A DNA stretch of 64,000 bases from NCBI GenBank assembly GCA_002307135.1, contig DBTQ01000034.1, positions 1-64,000 on the forward strand, in the 5' to 3' direction. Each line of letters begins with the position of its first letter. Position 1 is the stretch's first letter. The stretch comes from Bacteroidetes bacterium UBA1312. Its GTDB lineage: Bacteria; Bacteroidota; Bacteroidia; Chitinophagales; Chitinophagaceae. The notes beneath the pieces were generated by a model. It made no database searches. It saw only the letters and a program-made list of their open reading frames with translations, and had not been told where the DNA came from. Positions 62,284-64,000 of this stretch are shown piece after piece. The translations under genes were made by a program, and so were the position numbers.

Positions 62284-63980
62284 AATGTTTTTCTCAGTTT
62301 CCGATTCAGCCAACACTGTATGCTCCATGCAATGATCATGAGAAGTAAACAGCCTAATACATTGAGCCATAAAAACGCCATCCAATTTTGCATCCATACA
62401 AATACTACAAATAATTCTGTGACAATTGCAGCCACAAAAACAGCAGTCCCACTTACATTTTTGAGATAAAAGGCCACTAAAAAAATACCAAGGATAGTGC
62501 CGTAAAAAAGTGAACCTAAAACATTGACCGCTTCTATAAGATTACCCAGCTTACCGGCATAGAGCGCAACAATAATGCAAAAGACACCCCATATAACTGT
62601 CACCCAACGAGATGCAGAAAGATATTGCTGCTCGCTTCCATTGGTATTGATAAAGCGCTTATACACATCGACAATTGAAGCCGACGCCAATGAGTTAAGT
62701 CCACTTGCAGTAGAGCCCATAGCAGCCAAAAAAATGATCGCGATCAATAAACCCACCAAGCCAACGGGTAAGTAGGCCATCACAAAGCTCAGAAATACAT
62801 AATTAGTGTCATTGGTATCCGCATTAGGGTTGTTCTTATGTAATACTTCAATTGCTTGGCTGCGTATATCATTACTGATTTTGTTGGTTTTTTTCAACGC
62901 AATGCCTGCAACGTTTATAGCCGACTTATCATCTGCATGTAAAGCCGTTACCAAATCATTTACTTGCAATCTTTTTTGCTCTTGTACCGTATTATATGCT
63001 TGCTCTATTTGATGATATCGATTTTTATAAATACTATTTTCCACTTTGCTGACTTCTACTTTATTGAAAAAAAGCGGTGGTGCGTGATATTGATAAAAAG
63101 CGAACACTAATGTACCGATAGAGAGTATTAGAAATTGCATGGGTATTTTCACCAAGCCATTCATAATTAATCCTAGCCTGCTTTGTGTGATAGATTTACC
63201 TGTGAGGTATCGACCCACCTGCGATTGGTCTGTACCAAAATAAGAAAGTTGCAAAAAGAATCCTCCTATGATACCAGACCAAAGGTTATACTTATTATTC
63301 CAATCAAACTTCGTATCAACCGCATTCAGCTTATCCATTTTCCCGGCAATATGAAGCGCATCAAATAATCCAACATCTTTAGGCAATAAATGAACTACCA
63401 TGTATGCAGCTAAAAACAAACCGGCAAAAATAATCGCCATCTGCAGCATTTGCGTATAAGACACTGCCTTAGTACCTCCATAAACAGTGTATAGTATAAC
63501 TACACTGCCCATGAATAAAGTTGTATAATTAATGTCTGTATTGAGAATAGTAGAAAGAATAATTGAAGGTGCGTAAATGGTTACTCCTGTTGATATGCCT
63601 CGTTGCAATAAAAACAAAAATGCAGTAAGCGTTCTGGTTTTCACATCAAATCTTTGCTCTAAATACTCGTATGCGGTATAAACATTAAGCCGATTAAAAA
63701 TTGGAATAAACGTGATACACAACACCACCATGGCAAGTGGTAAACCAAAATAAAATTGGATAAAGCGTAGGCCATCACCGTAGGCTTGACCCGGAGCAGA
63801 GAGAAAAGTGATCGCACTCGCTTGTGTTGCCATCACCGATAAGCCAACCTGATACCAAGGTAATTGACGATCAGCAAGCAAGTACCCCTCAATGTTTTTT
63901 GTACCACGACTCTTCCAAACACCATACAGTACAATAGACAGTAAGGTAATAGTCAAGACCAACCAATCTATAATACTCAT
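62280..63980 (-). CDS. Sodium:solute symporter family protein
   Basis: The 566-residue inner-membrane protein of the SSS family has about 13-14 TM helices in a LeuT-like fold. The N-terminal signature YLLADRQLPWYQVGLSVMATQASAITFLSAPGQAYGDG and the later GLLIAIIFLAAMGSTASGLNSLAS segment contain the Na+-site region. A hydrophilic insertion (about residues 300-385, starting EVSKVENSIYKNRYH) separates two helices. The substrate is unknown. It converges on the MocR gene. Confidence 0.92.
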   Translation of the reverse strand: MSIIDWLVLTITLLSIVLYGVWKSRGTKNIEGYLLADRQLPWYQVGLSVMATQASAITFLSAPGQAYGDGLRFIQFYFGLPLAMVVLCITFIPIFNRLNVYTAYEYLEQRFDVKTRTLTAFLFLLQRGISTGVTIYAPSIILSTILNTDINYTTLFMGSVVILYTVYGGTKAVSYTQMLQMAIIFAGLFLAAYMVVHLLPKDVGLFDALHIAGKMDKLNAVDTKFDWNNKYNLWSGIIGGFFLQLSYFGTDQSQVGRYLTGKSITQSRLGLIMNGLVKIPMQFLILSIGTLVFAFYQYHAPPLFFNKVEVSKVENSIYKNRYHQIEQAYNTVQEQKRLQVNDLVTALHADDKSAINVAGIALKKTNKISNDIRSQAIEVLHKNNPNADTNDTNYVFLSFVMAYLPVGLVGLLIAIIFLAAMGSTASGLNSLASASIVDVYKRFINTNGSEQQYLSASRWVTVIWGVFCIIVALYAGKLGNLIEAVNVLGSLFYGTILGIFLVAFYLKNVSGTAVFVAAIVTELFVVFVWMQNWMAFLWLNVLGCLLLMIIAWSIQCWLNRKLRKTF

Positions 63981-64000
63981 GCAAAGTATTTAGCAAAGCA

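Noticed and set aside
1..64000. CRISPR array, tRNA, rRNA, insertion sequence or prophage
   Set aside because: No direct-repeat/spacer pattern, no tRNA cloverleaf sequence recognised, no transposase, integrase or phage structural genes were seen.

Overview
The window comes from an AT-rich member of the Bacteroidota, most likely order Chitinophagales (family not settled). The evidence is four secreted proteins with type IX secretion (T9SS) C-terminal sorting domains, families largely restricted to this phylum (DUF6089, DUF3098, DUF4293), LytS/LytTR regulation, and repeated -7 promoter elements of the Bacteroidota form TAnnTTTG placed very close to start codons. No tRNA or rRNA gene, insertion sequence, prophage or CRISPR array is visible. 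It reads as ordinary chromosome with a few accessory patches.

Layout. 0.5-7.5 kb is an envelope and division block: lspA, zapA, a DUF6089 barrel, scpB, mreBCD, ftsX and a DUF3098 protein. 7.5-14.6 kb holds a cytochrome/beta-propeller lipoprotein, groES-groEL, a PrxQ/BCP-like peroxiredoxin and a T9SS protein with ELW-type repeats. 14.8-17 kb is an ECF sigma / RskA-type anti-sigma / fasciclin cassette. 17-26 kb holds a transporter, a T9SS subtilase, a methyltransferase, aroC and a 1418-residue T9SS multidomain protein. 26-33 kb holds RidA, ComEC, an ABC exporter, PnuC and a low-molecular-weight phosphatase. 33.3-37.7 kb is the most unusual part: small secreted paralogues divergent from a LytS kinase, a kinase-like protein lacking its phospho-acceptor histidine, and a LytTR regulator. 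37.8-49.6 kb mixes housekeeping genes (serS, mnmA, hisS, odhB) with a membrane-protein/XRE pair, a HELWH protein, a second T9SS subtilase and a nitroreductase. 49.6-60.8 kb is an almost unbroken minus-strand run: polysaccharide deacetylase, FemAB-like transferase, LutB-like iron-sulfur protein, family 3 glycosidase, nitrilase-family hydrolase, class A beta-lactamase, alpha/beta hydrolase, cupin and six GNAT acetyltransferases. It is bounded by a divergent MocR-type regulator and a sodium:solute symporter.

Best candidate for an undescribed system: the divergent locus at 33.6-37.7 kb. Two tandem exported proteins of about 100 residues, with a C-terminal strand pattern like a T9SS sorting domain, face a two-sensor LytTR operon. 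The 253-base gap between them carries three related 10-base boxes at exact 21-base steps (34643, 34664, 34685) just upstream of a promoter-like element. I infer a self-contained sensing circuit whose secreted proteins may be output or ligand. That role is a hypothesis; the genes, the His-to-Asp change and the repeat spacing are read directly from the sequence.
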